A DNA stretch of 64,000 nt from Phytoseiulus persimilis. Its lineage: Eukaryota > Arthropoda > Arachnida > Mesostigmata > Phytoseiidae. Numbering within the stretch: the first letter of the stretch is position 1; each line of letters opens with the position of its first letter. This document shows positions 14,701-26,571 of the stretch, in pieces. The translations under genes were made by a program, and so were the position numbers. The stretch spans positions 29,286,723 through 29,350,722 of the forward strand of contig CM075103.1 of assembly GCA_037576195.1 (NCBI GenBank), in the 5' to 3' direction. The notes below the pieces were generated by a model. The model worked only from the letters and a program-made list of their open reading frames with translations. It made no database searches and was not told where the DNA came from.

Positions 14701-14710
14701 CACGCTAAAC
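2782..14710. other. long region without a supportable gene
   Basis: About 12 kb in which both strands carry overlapping open frames of 60-225 codons. The largest, on the minus strand at 7391-8068 and 8043-8621, overlap each other in different frames and show no recognisable motif. Short homopolymers occur, such as C runs near 6901. I found no tRNA, inverted-repeat element or array here. Confidence 0.5.
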
Positions 14711-14741
14711 GGGCCACCCTAATGTTCGAGAGTTTAAGGTA
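14711..14741 (-). repeat. stray terminus of the 2461 MITE family
   Basis: GGGCCACCCTAATGTTCG followed by AGAGTTTAAGGTA closely matches the right end of the element at 2461-2781. The matching opposite end was not found nearby. It is probably a decayed or partial insertion. Confidence 0.55.
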
Positions 14742-17108
14742 TTTGAAAACTGTTCGATATATTGGGAAAAAAGCCGGTCTTTGGCCGACCCGTCCCTTGC
14801 TAGCAGACAACAAACAGACATTGCCTTCTACATAATGACATAATACCTTGCGGAGTGGCCACGGATTCTCGCTTACATCATATCGAGGCGGTGCACCTCA
14901 TCGTTGAGATTCGTATCCGGGTCATACATGTGAACGAACACAATCTGGCAGTTTCTGAAGGTATTTTCCTCCCTCTTCTTTCGGCCAGCACCATTCCGAA
15001 AATATCTTCTTATTCGGGTGATCAGCTCCTGTTGTTTCTCAAAAGCATGGTCATGGAATCACCCACCTATACTCCGTGAAGTGTGCCGAGATCGATGCCG
15101 GAACCACCTCTTAAGATCGACCTCGGGATAACTTCCCCAGGCTCGGAGAAGTGTGGTGGGATCAACTTCGAGGAATCCCATGACCACGAGGGGAGGCCAG
15201 GGAGTCTAGCTTGCATTATTTCGGGTCGGTGCTCCTCACCGTAACGATTTGCATACCGTCGACGGTAAGGAGGGGGTCAGAGTGGAGTTAGATGGCGAGG
15301 GGGGGCTGCCGATAACATGCCGTCGGTGTCACGTCGATCCGATCAACTCCGGAGGAGTTCATTGAGGACAAACAAAGAGACCCTGGATTTTTATATAAAT
15401 AGATGAAACTGTCCCCGACAACATCCCCAGTGCCAGCCACCGTAAGAATAGTGACTGATGCTACTTCGCAACTGACGCTGTGCAAGATCATCTTCTCTGA
15501 TCCGTGCTTATATTATTGTGATATTTGCCCTCAGCATATTTGATTCTTTCGGATGTGATGAATGTTTCAGCGCGGGTCTCTATTTCTACTGGCGAGCGCG
15601 TCATTTCCAGAGCACTAGGAACGGCGAGACCTTCGTCTGGGAAAGTGAGGGATCAGGAACCATTTGACACAGGGAGTCGCTCTGACCCGGATGATTTCCT
15701 AGCTGGAATCGTCACGGAACCATCACGACCATCTCGACCCGCCTCCTCTCCAACGTATCGATGGATGCACCTGGGCCTGACTGGTTTTTCAGTATTTCCC
15801 ACATTCATTGTGCGCACTCCCATCCGCCTTTCCGGTCGAATTCAGATCGTTAAAAGATAGAAATCTCGAAAATCAAGGGGAGAAACGAAAGTCTTGCGAG
15901 TCTGAACATGGGCTGGACTCGAGACCGGGGAGAAAGTCTTCGTGGTTAAAGCTCTTCAAGCATCATTGGTGGAATGATGAATAGAACTCGCGCTGGGATC
16001 TCCGACCCACAGGGTCCAGGGATGCCTCGTGAATAATTCAGCTGTTATGCGAGTCGATCTGGCTCGTTTTTCTCCTCGATGCCTACTCCTGTTTTCTCTA
16101 GAATTCCCGGAACACGTTGTTGACTTCGAAGCTTGTATTGACATAACGCTTGAGGGAAAAAAGAGCAGCATGTTGTTATTGCCCCGAAGCGTACAATGCA
16201 TAGTCTGTTCGCTCGCAACAACCGACTCAATATCCAGCAACAGGACCCGAGGAAGAGACGGCAGGAATCGGAGCTCCGTTATTACAGAAAGAAATACATA
16301 TGCCATTCCTAGTAGGTTTTCGAGGCCAGGGGCAAACCACGAGAGGTTTCCTACTCGCAGAAACTCTTCCACAGCGAAGTCTGAGCATAGTCCCGATTGG
16401 GAAAGCGGAACAGCCCGGGAACTGGGAGGAAAATCGAGTTGAATCTCGGAGACGACAGAGCACAGATCGTTGAGACCCGACGCGAAAATTCCCCTTGATC
16501 TTGACTTCGTGCACTTTTGAGAGGTGTGAACCGAAGTTCCGTGTGACATCAAAGAGGCCACGGAAGCTTTTGCCGGAGGAGAACGCAGTCTCGGAGTCGC
16601 GATTCATATCCTTGCAGCTAGAAACGCGGTTGAAATTCCAACCGCGATCTGATGCCGCTTCATGACAGGATCGTGTTCCGCCCCAGCCTCGCTCGATCCG
16701 AGCAATCAGAGGTATGTCACGCACGGCAGATTCGCGCAGAATTTACATTGAGTGCAGATGCCTGGCTGCTGACACAAGGAACGACGACACGTTTGCGCCG
16801 AGTTCGTTTCCGCAAGACAGGCTCTCCCAAGAATGAGCCTGTGTTGTTTTCTTCTCGTCACGAGAAAGGTTCTAATCAGATGCTCCCGAGATGAGCACGT
16901 CCGCTCGTGGACCATACGACAACTTTCCTCAGCGAAAACCATGGCCCAGTGATGGTGTTCTACGCCAAGGGGTTTATCGCGCCGGATCCCCCAGGCCGGC
17001 AGGACCAGCTCAAGCGCTCGAGCGATTCTGAAAGGACACTCTTGAATGGAACGTCACTCACACGCTCCACATCAGGGCGCCTTCTTTAAGCGACAGACGA
17101 GACGACCG

Positions 17109-17127
17109 GCCAGCCAGCCAGCCAGCC
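17109..17127 (+). repeat. (CAGC)n microsatellite
   Basis: About four and a half perfect CAGC units in tandem. Confidence 0.85.
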
Positions 17128-19108
17128 TTGGAACTGAGAAACTAGTTGATTTTTGAAAGCTTCCCTAGTCCAGAGCGTAGTGCTGGAACTCTTCTCCAGA
17201 TCGGGTTCGAGGGGTTATCCCTGCCTGACGAGCCCACTCCCTCGTTACGGAGGGAATCGATGTGAACCAAAATGAAATCGCTTCCGATCGGTCGCTCTAT
17301 GCGGCTTTGTCTCTACGAACTACGTTCTGCGACACGCTCCCGGGCACGCGCGGCTCCTTACACGTGGTGCACACCCGAAGAGGCTTCCTGGGGATGAGTT
17401 TGCGATGAGCAATGCGGTTCCGTCTAGCGAGCTGGCTTTACGGATGAATGCAGGCTGCTGCTCGAATAAATTCGTCGGGGAAAAACGGTGAAGGAACAGG
17501 GAAAAAGGTGCATGCCGATAATCATTCGCTCATTTCCGAGCACAAAGTTGAACTTGATTAGCTGGCAGACTCCCATGGCTGCAACTTCGTCCGGCCTCAC
17601 TTTCTCCTCGCTATCACGGGCTGACGAGAGCCAGCAACACGCGATCGTTGCGGCTTGACTCGCTCTGGGTTGCGCTCCCAGCGGGAGTCGACCGGAGCGA
17701 ATATGTTCCCCACAGCACGGATTGATCCCGGATTTCGCGCGGATACCCCTCGAGATTGGCAAAACGTGCCGCGCGTTTCTGGTGGACTGAAAGCCTGGCG
17801 CGAATCGCGCAAACTTCGCAGCATCCCAACTCCACGGGAAGGCGAATCGAGGAGCTGAATATTGATATCGCGGTAGAGGGAGGGAGAACGATACACTGGG
17901 TCGAAGCTTGGCATTCCGGAGCAACTGAATGGAGCCGGATAACGAAGTATCAACCTTTCGCAGTGAGGGCTTGAGCGTCCCGCACGCCGGATCGCGGATA
18001 GCATCCCCCCCGCAGGTGCTGCGGTAGAAAGATTCCCACACGCCACACTCGCCGTCCGAAGAGGGGCTCACTCACTTGTGGGTGGCTTTCAATGGGGTGC
18101 CAGTGCAAACATCGATTCGCGCTTCGAGTGCATAGGCAAACGATTGAATGCCTTTTGGCCTCCGCGAACTCGCTCGCCACGGGAAACGGTCGATGCATTT
18201 TATGAATGCAAATCAGTATACGTGAAGAGCTGATTCCGAAATAGCAGGAGGTTGGCTTGAGATTCTCTGGGCCATTCTCCCCCGTTTTGACGCACCCCTT
18301 GAACGCGAGCCAAGTAAAAAATTTCCCGATCGCCGCCTTCGTTGATCGGGCCGAGCACCGCGACGTAAATCGCATGACACTTTATCCAGGAATGGTGGGT
18401 AACGTTCTGTTCTGGGTTGTGTTTTGCTGCCGCCACGGTGCGGATCGGTTTTTCAGCGAATAACGAACCGATGTTATCTGTGAATGGATCATTCAGCTGC
18501 CTGACTCTCGCTCCGAATGGTCGCCACGGCTTCCCGCCGATGGGAAGCAGCCCTCCTGTTCGACCCCGCAACGGAGGGTATTCTGCGTTTCGGAACCGAA
18601 CAGGTCGGAACGGCCGACGCGGGAGAAGGAGAAAAACCCGCGGCTCTCCCAAACCCTGGAGAACGGCCGCCGAGGACAGCTTCTGTTCGATTCGAGGCCG
18701 ACTCATATGGCTCGAGTGGAATAATAATGAATTGTTGGGGCTCGACGCAGCCGCGGAAGCGCATCCGAGTTCCGATTGAAATTCAACGCGACCGTTTGCA
18801 TCCGCCCCGGCTCGGATGGACCCGTTAACGAAGCTCACTCTATTACCCAATTGTGTTGAGAAGGAACTCAGTACGTCATGGGATTGGGAAAGCGCTGACC
18901 AGCCCGCTTGGGAGAGCTAGAGAGGAAGTGATGAAATTTTTTTCCAGAGGAGCTGAGAATCCCTGCAAGCACGTCGGTGTCTCTGCGATTGATCGTCTTT
19001 TCGGATTTTTGAGAGAGTTTTATATGGATATGGTCGCTCTGAGAACTGTGGTACATTCAAGACATAGCGGGACAAGGGTGAAGTATCCAAACAGCGGGAT
19101 ACTGTGCA

Positions 19109-19169
19109 CCCGGAATCTAGAAAACCCGAAATACCGAAAACGTTGGTTACCGAATCCCCGAAAACCCTC
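19109..19169 (+). repeat. degenerate CCCGAATACC-type repeat
   Basis: Loose reiteration of CCCGAAAATACC-like words. The reverse complement of 34792-34873 contains a similar stretch: CCCGGAATCTAGAAAACCC here against CCCGGGATCTCGAAAACCC there. No clear period is visible. Confidence 0.4.
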
Positions 19170-22100
19170 AATGGCCACCCCCTTCCCCCTAGGAGGTGGA
19201 TGGCTAGGAGAATCTGAAAAAAAATTGACGTGGAGCTAAGTAGCTCATTTTCTGTCAACGAGCACTCCATCCCGACAGGGAGCAGCCTTGTTCTAACAGG
19301 GAACGATTCTCCGGGGACTTGAGTGAAACGGATCCGTGCATGCGTGAGAACAGTGGAATTCAGGAGCTCCGCGTGCCGAGAGCACGGAGATGCGGGACAT
19401 TGAGCCGTCTCTTCCGCGGGCGACGAATGAGGAAATCGGAACAAGCGCTAGCCGCTGCTCATATCCCCCAGTTTGTTCCGCCATGAGATGTTTCCGAGCT
19501 TCGTTTCCTTACCTTGGCATGACGAGAGCGATCTGTGGTCGCTGGTAAATCAGCACCGCGCCTTAAAAACCAAATGGTATAGCAGCTCTAGCTCCTTTCT
19601 AGTCACTATCATTATCTCTCCTGGAGCAACAGCGCCCGGAGAGCTAGTTAAATGATACGCGGGCACGATCGTACCGAGCGCTGGCGAGTCCGCGGGGAGT
19701 CTGTGTAGCGATTGTGCCGGCAAGCGATCATCAATTCCAGGAGGATGTTCGGTGGGAGCAATCCTATCGAGCGGAAACGTGTGTCTTTCAAGGTGGCCGA
19801 GAAACGGAAATCATATCCAACACCGGAAAATCCCTGGCAAAGACTATCTCTCCCTTGCCCCATGTCTCTTTGTCTGCTTGTGTAGCGGGTGTCCAGTCTC
19901 TTCACACCCTTCATTTCCTTCACAGTAATTGAAACAGCAACCGAAGATGGAGAGCTCCGACTTACATCGACGAACGCATCGGGGCGAGCCTCGTGGCTTG
20001 TCGTCTATCACCGGAATCTTGAGGCCTTGACGAGCGGTGCGCCAAAGTATGGTCCGATCAGATCTCCGACCGATCTGTTGATTTCGAATTCAATAGCCCG
20101 ATGCGGGCATCTGGTGAACCGACACATTCGAGTTCTCGGCTCCGAGACAATCACTACTAAGCGGTGTCCTCCCGATCTCGACTGAATCCTCTGAGATGTT
20201 TCAATGATGGCATCTTCATATCAATGTCGCCCGTTCATTTCGGCGCGCCCACAATTCCCCTTGAGAAGTGCTCGATTTTTTTGTTGTGGGGTCCGGGGAA
20301 GAAAATTCGAGTGGAAAAATCAGCGAGAAAAAAGTTCGAAAAAGGAATGCGCTAGAAAGAGTACTCAATCCAGTGGCTGCTATCTATTCACGGCACGGAG
20401 GAATGCGAGGTCGCGCCGGAGGGGCTGCGGATTCGGATCACTCTGTTCCTTGCGTATCCTCCAATGCGACGTTCGCCCGAGAGGCACTGGAGGTTCCGCT
20501 GATTCCCGCTGAGGTTTTTCCGCGATACAGCTCGTTATTTTGATCGAATCCCGATTCACTCAAAGATCCTCTGTCGAATTCCACGGGGCAACGTTGCGGA
20601 TCACTCATCAGGAATTGTTCCAGAACATCAAGCGCTTTCCACCGCTGCACTTCCCGTGGGGGAATCCGTCGGTATGACAACAGTTGCAGTCGCTTAAACA
20701 GCACTTCCCGAGTGAGGGGATTCGCAGACTCGCACTCAGTCCCGAGAGTCCTCCGGCTTCAAATCCGGGCTTACTGGATTCGGTGATAAGCAGAGATCTC
20801 CTCGCTCCCGGCCTTAACTTGTTCATTATCGACGTCTTATCGGGAGTGCTGCCGTCGAGGTTGTATTCGCAGCAGGGGGAGACGGAATTACCTGTCCGCA
20901 AATATTTGAATGACAAAGAGAATCTATTATGGCGCGATAAAAGGTGCTCATCCGACGGGGTCCAGAAATGCTTCATCCTTTTAGCATATAGATGAGTACT
21001 CCACAGCAATCATAAGGTCAGTAGAGATTGGACGAACCGAAATATCTACAAGCTGAGGCTTGTGCGATAACCTGTCGTCGAGCCCCGAGATTCGCGTCGC
21101 TTGACCAGGACGAGCGACTGATGGAGTGCTGCCCGGAACACGTGCAGCGCTCCATAACCTACCCAGAGAAGCAAGCCGTCAGAAGAGGAGGGCTGATTCG
21201 AAAGGATTGCGAACCTTGTAGATCTCACGAATCGAGTCTAGATCAACGAACCCATAAAGTCCAAGTTCGAGGGCTGAGCCCAGGCACCGGAAATTCACTT
21301 ATATTACGCGACGTTCTCGGACGGAGGCCTGGCTTCATAGCGAAATACCTCATCGAGCGATGAAATAACTTCAATAATAACAGGAAAGCAAGCTCTCGGA
21401 GAACAATTCGCATCCGGCTCACAGGAATCGCTAATCTGGTTAGTGGTGGGGGGCACGGGCTCTCTGGATACTCAAATCGTAGAACGTCCCGCGAGAGCTC
21501 AGACGGTGCTCGCCGCGCATATGGGGATCAGAGGATTACGAAACGGGCGCTCGACTTGTTCCCCACAGCCCTGAAGTTCTATATTTAGCCAACCAGACTC
21601 CTGCGGCGTCTCTGACAAGAGTCAGGGTTGAGGTTGGAGAGATGGAATGATCCTCCGCGTCGAGCCGGCTGGTCCGCAACAAACGATGCCTTGTCGAGGT
21701 CTCACCCGCCCAACGATCGCACTGGAGAGAACTTGGGTTGATAATGAAAGTTTGCATATTGGGACAGAGGTTTTCAAACCCTATGGCTCTCAGGGCCCAA
21801 GCTTCAAGGAATTATTCGGAGAAAATGGTGAAAACACAATATAGCTCTGATGGGTTGCAAGAACCGCCAGAAAATCTCAGACATTAGGAAAGAATCGCTT
21901 CGTGTCACTTCTGTGCGTCGACATCTACTCGCAGAGGCTTCGAGGACGAAGGTATTGCATTGCATGGAGGAAGCATACCAGGAGTCTCTCGCTCCGCCAC
22001 GTTGCGAATCGGAGAAGGTTGTCAGGGCCGGAGGGTATCTTTGATAGCAAGGATTCCTCATTCGGAAAACTCCTTTCACGACGGATTCCGTTCTCATGCG

Positions 22101-23559
22101 TAATGCCCCGGCGAGCTGTTTGTAGCGAATGTGAGCGGCTGAATAGGAAGCGATGAGGGAGGGTTTCGCACCTTCGTTCCTGCGTTGGATTACACCAAGC
22201 TTCTCTCTTGACACAGGAACTTGCACCGCAGATGGCGTCCTCGTGGGAATGGGAAATTTAATCTCCTGTTAACCATTCGAAAATGAGTCAACCTCTTGAA
22301 ACTTGATACCAGCCCCAAACGACACGTGGGAGACACTCTCCTTGTTTTGTTCACCTTCGCGAAAGCTCTATTTTAAGTCCTGCAACTTGACGCCGGATTG
22401 TTTCTAAATGGAGCGAGAAGGCGCGGAAATGTCGCTCGTGGCTCCACTCTGACTCGGGGGCGAAGCGGACCACATGGCTGTAAATTGGATTAGTTTATAA
22501 CTGGCGTCGTCTGACAGATTCAGGATTTATGTTTCAGATTGCGGCATGCGTCCGACCAGCGTACAAGTTGCTACTCGTACGCGTCCTTGGGAGACGTCCC
22601 ACGCGTTATACGTCTCTTTGCTCAATTAAACGAATTTATGGGAACAACGTCGTACAGCCAGTGTTGACTTAGATGAATGGATCCAGGCACGCGATGAATG
22701 AACTTTGAATTCTCGAGCTGAGAACCGTTCCGCTGCGGAGGTTATTTCTCACCACCGACCGAGCTTAACGGTCTCACCGCAGTGCAAAAAAAAACCTTTG
22801 ATGGAGAAGAAGTCGATTAATTCCATTGGGATCATTCGATCCGACATAGCGCCCGAAGACTGCGACGAAGGCTGACGTTTCCAATACATTTCGCGAGCTC
22901 GGTGTCAGTGGTGCGCGTATCTGGATGCTGGGGGTTCCATGCCGGAACGAAACTTTGGGACGGCATTCCAGCGGAGACCTTGACTTAAGAAAACGCCGTC
23001 CAGACGAACATCGGACGTTTTCGTGTAACTTCGTAATGCCGCCCCTGAGCCTCCGCCCCGAGAGGTAATAACTTAAAAAAGGTCACTGCCCAGGTGCCAA
23101 CCAGGACGGATGGCTCCGTCGCCCCTGCAGGGTTTGCCAGTGCTGCTGGTTCTCGAATCTTGTGACGCTCCGTGGTTTTTGGAGAGTCTCGGTAAGAAGT
23201 TCTGATCAAGCTCGCATGAGCCGTGGTTTTGACCTCAAGCGCATGTCATGTCCGCTGGTCCGAGTGCCCAGATGCGCTCCGGCGGCCTGTTTCTTCGCAG
23301 GCGACGCTCGCCAGCTTGCCCCACATCTGGTCTTTGGTAAAAGTGAAGTTCAGGTGGCTTTCCTGTCCTCTTCTCCGAGAAGTGGGTTTCATCCCGTATT
23401 GTTAACTGTTAGATTCAGTCTCTGGCATTCTAGCGATCAGGTAATCCAAGCTTCGCCCTTGCACCATGTATCTCCGGTCCGAGAACTTTCCGCATTCGAG
23501 GACGGTATGGTCCACTGCGGTGCGGGCCAACTTCCGCGCGGGGCCGATTCCAGCGTATA

Positions 23560-23768
23560 GGTTGTGTTACAAAAATTTCTCATGTGGTGAAAAGAGGATT
23601 TAATTTATATCAGAATTAAATCTGAACCATCTCAAGACCCAAGCCCACCGCCCGCAATGGAATTTGCGAGGCGATAGGGAGTGTTACTGAAGCAATACCG
23701 AAAGGGGATTCCGGGACACTTCTGAGGGCTGGCTGAGAGGTTCAGCCGGAAAACAAAGGTTGTGTTAC
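23560..23768 (+). mobile_element. SINE copy 1, head-less, with 11-bp TSD
   Basis: The body at 23571-23757 is flanked by the perfect direct repeat GGTTGTGTTAC (23560-23570 and 23758-23768), a typical target-site duplication of LINE-driven retroposition. By eye it differs from the body of copy 2 at about nine sites in roughly 180. It contains the hairpin-forming GATTTAATTT/GAATTAAATC pair and the GGCTG...TTCAGCC pair near the 3' end. The tRNA-like head of copy 2 is missing, so this copy is 5'-truncated at the head/body junction. It ends in an A-rich ACAAA. Confidence 0.8.
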
Positions 23769-23898
23769 TGTGGCCCCTACCAAGGAATGCCGCTCGCTAC
23801 GCTCGCGCAAGATTCTGATCCTTGCTGTGTGCGATCGCCATGAATTACGAAGTCGCCAAGGTTCGCGCACCGTTCACATTCGAAAAAAGCTCTCGATT

Positions 23899-24187
23899 AG
23901 CCTCAGGTCCGGCTCGTTGGCCGTGTGGCATAAACCAACGCCTTGGGTGCCACGCTAAGCTAGCAATCGCGGGTTCGATCCCCGGCCGGGACAACAAATT
24001 TCTTATGTGGTAAAAAGAGGATTTAATTTATATCAGAATTAAATCTGAACCATCTTAAGACTCAAGCCCACCGCCCGCAATGGGATTTGCGAGGCGATAG
24101 GGAGTGTTACTGAAGCAATACCGAAAGGTGAATCCGGGACACTCCTGAGGGCTGGCTGAGAGGTTCAGCCGAAAACAGAGCCTCAGG
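23899..24187 (+). mobile_element. SINE copy 2, full length, tRNA-headed
   Basis: The element at 23908-24178 lies between copies of AGCCTCAGG (23899-23907 and 24179-24187); the similarity continues three or four bases past the left copy, with one mismatch. The first 85 bp form a tRNA-like head with a box A-like TGGCCGTGTGG and a box B GGTTCGATCCC. The rest is the same body as copy 1. The CCGGCCGGGACA after box B resembles a tRNA 3' acceptor arm. It would be transcribed by RNA polymerase III and mobilised by a LINE that was not found in this window. Confidence 0.85.
23918..23982 (+). promoter_or_regulatory. internal pol III promoter of the SINE
   Basis: Box A-like TGGCCGTGTGG (23918-23928) and box B GGTTCGATCCC (23972-23982) are spaced 54 bp start to start, within the range seen in tRNA-derived SINEs. 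Confidence 0.65.
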
Positions 24188-24433
24188 ACCGTGTTTTTCT
24201 CTCATCTTGCAAATGGAAAAAGTTACGAACGCCGTTCCGTACCACATGGTTCCACGCGCAACGCTCATTCGCACTGAAATCGGCCCTGCGCGGAAATTGG
24301 TCATCACCGTCCACAGCGTCCCAGCGTCTGTGAAGCAGTTTCCGCAGATCGACGGGTTGAACGTTCCTTATTGTAAATGACTCTGTAAATTCGCGTGGCC
24401 GGTGAGGCTTGAGTCGGATACCGCAGCGCATGT

Positions 24434-25070
24434 GGCATTAAGCGCGCACCCCTGTTTTTCCACGTAACTTCTGAACGGAACGTCCGACTGAGCTTGAATT
24501 TGCATGGTGATTGGGTTTCACTGGGAAGATCATGACCCCATAGACGAAGGTTCTATCACCTTCGTTTTGTAGAAAAACACCACAGAGAGCGCGAATTTCA
24601 CAAGTTTTGTCTGATGCAAGATTGTGCGCACACCCCTGTTAACGCTGCAACTGCTGGAGGAAACGTACTCCGAACCACGATGCCCTCGTCAGAGTTTCCG
24701 CTTCTCATCTTTGGAATACTGGGAAGACGCAAACTCTCAGATTTCCATGAACCGCCCTGACTCGATTCCCTCAAACGGGCATCATGATTCGGAGTACGGG
24801 ATCCGAGCACGAAGATAATTTCAGCTCAGTCCGACGTTTCTTTCCTGAAGTTTGAGCGAAAACAGGGGTGCGCACATGCTTTTCCAAGAAATCATAGTTG
24901 TGAAATTCGCGTTTTCCGCGGTGTTTTCTTCGGAAACGAAAGCAACATGAGATTACGTGCCAGTGTCATGATTCTCAGAGTGAAACCCAAACTCTGTGCG
25001 ATCCGAACTGTGCACAGTTCGGATCCTCCGTTCGGAAGTTAGGTAGGAAAACAAAGGTGCGCGCATGATT
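24434..25070. mobile_element. large, old foldback element
   Basis: The segment 24441-24620 matches the reverse complement of about 24860-25065 in a series of blocks: GCGCGCACC, AACTTC(T/C)GAACGGA, TTGGGTTTCACT, ATCATGAC, AAAACACC, GCGAATTTCACAA and TGTGCGCAC..CCCTGTT. Inside these arms CGTACTCCGAA(C/T)CA(C/T)GATGCCC (about 24665-24686) pairs with its inverted copy at about 24777-24798. The whole 637 bp can fold back on itself. No open frame of note is present. Arm identity looks like 60-65% by eye, so it is old. Class and exact boundaries are uncertain. Confidence 0.6.
25000..25025. repeat. perfect 26-bp palindrome
   Basis: The half-site GATCCGAACTGTG is followed directly by its exact inverse CACAGTTCGGATC. 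It lies in the right arm of the foldback and has no counterpart in the left arm. Confidence 0.85.
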
Positions 25071-26144
25071 CTGCAACAGAGTTAAGTGGCTCAGCTCGAG
25101 ATCGATCATGAGACCTCTCTGTCTGTTTTCCTTTGTCGTTTCTATCTCTAGGTTCTCCCTTACCTCGACTCAGCACTCGACTCAACCCTGCATCGTTCCT
25201 TATATGTTAATGTAGCTACCGTAACACTACTTCCTCTACAATTTCCCCCTGGAAGACTGTCCCTCTTAGAGCGAAGTTATCGTCTGAAACTCCACAATTC
25301 GCGCTCAGCGGATCGCTACCTGTAGCAGCTATACACTTCTTGAGTTTAATCAACGAGGCTGCTGAAATGGGACTCCAGATTCCAGGATATTCTGACAGCT
25401 TTGCTCAGCGAGCGACTCAGATCTTTCAATCACCCGGGAAAAGTTACTGGTTGCCCTCGCAGCCGCATGCCTCTTGCAGCGATATGATTAGAGGAGCATT
25501 GTGTTGCTCTCGATGAGATATTGCCTGAACATCCCTCGGCTGACTTCCTTGAGGTCTAAAAGTGATCGGTCTACATGTGGGTCTTTCCAGGCTGAGCTCA
25601 ACGCGGCTATGCTTGCGTAGATGACGAAGATCTTGGACAATACCGATTCAGGCGATGGAGCACTCGAATACAATCGTCTGAGTTGAGTTGCACTCGAAAT
25701 GGTCTTGTTTGGGGAAACTCCTCCCATTCGGACAGATTCCAACTGCTACCGATTTCCGTCCATCCGCCGAGGAACCAACGCCGCCGAGTGAACTGTTCAA
25801 CAATCCAAGCAGCCTCAAATGCGATCCATCGCAGATCTAAGGCCTACATCGGCGCGCGCTTATTCCATCGATGAACTTATTCACCAAGGAAATAAGCCAG
25901 AAGAACTTATGCTAGGAGCTCAGGTCATGGGCATGGCCTGAATTTCGGAATTGATTCTCCTGCAGATTTCAGTGAGGATTCCGATCGTGAAATCCATGTG
26001 CGGATTCGTCAGATTTCGTTGAGACAGGCTTCTAGGGGGCGAGAATCTTACGATATGTGGGGCGGGTCTCCGGCTTCGCAATGAATATTATGAATTTCTA
26101 TTCTACGTGGAGGATCTCTTGGAAGACCTGACAGTTTTTCTACA
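25071..26144. other. no recognisable gene
   Basis: Open frames are at most 84 codons and carry no motif. I see no repeat structure. Confidence 0.5.
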
Positions 26145-26571
26145 GGAGGACGAACGATCGTTTCAATCTTGACGTCAAGAGCTGACCCTTTGACAGGATC
26201 GCGCGCTCTTTGCATTTCGGCCCGTCAGTCGCAAGAGCAGTCGAATTCCAAAATTTTCCGATGGAATGAAGTTCTTAGATTTGTCCAAACTACCCAACAA
26301 TGGGGTTCATAGGTCGATCCGATCGTTTTTTTCCCGCCCGAAAATCGAGGTCTGTCAGTTTTTCTTTCCAAGACGGAAAAGCTGCCGAGGCTCGATTTTC
26401 GGATGGAAGGAAAAGCGTGCGGTACTTTGGACGAATCTGAGAACTTTTTGCCATCGGACTTTTTTTTTCAGTTCGGCCTCCCCGAGAAAATACGCGGCGA
26501 ATGTGTCGAGGGCGCGTTTCGTCAAGGGGTCAGCTCTTGACGTGAAGGTTGAATAGATCGTTCGCCCTCCT
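26145..26571. mobile_element. 427-bp foldback (palindromic) MITE
   Basis: The outer arms pair over GGAGG(A/G)CGAACGATC and (T/A)GACGTCAAGAGCTGACCC versions. Further in, AAGTTCT(T/C)AGATT(T/C)GTCCAAA pairs with its inverse. At the centre CCGAAAATCGAG (near 26338) pairs with CTCGATTTTCGG (near 26391). Almost the entire length is one imperfect inverted repeat with a spacer of about 20 bp near 26359-26380. No coding potential. Boundaries are accurate to within about 5 bp. Confidence 0.75.

Larger units (their letters stand above)
14742..23559. other. long region without a supportable gene
   Basis: Nearly 9 kb without a recognised gene. Minus-strand open frames of 201-216 codons (15956-16561, 17424-18071, 18200-18850) have no domain signature and overlap other frames on both strands. 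A (CAGC)n tract and a CCCGAA(A)TACC-rich patch are listed separately. Confidence 0.5.

Noticed and set aside
15956-18850. Minus-strand frames of 201, 215 and 216 codons
   Set aside because: No recognisable motif, competing frames on both strands, and Arg/Ser-rich composition typical of TCGA-rich noncoding DNA.
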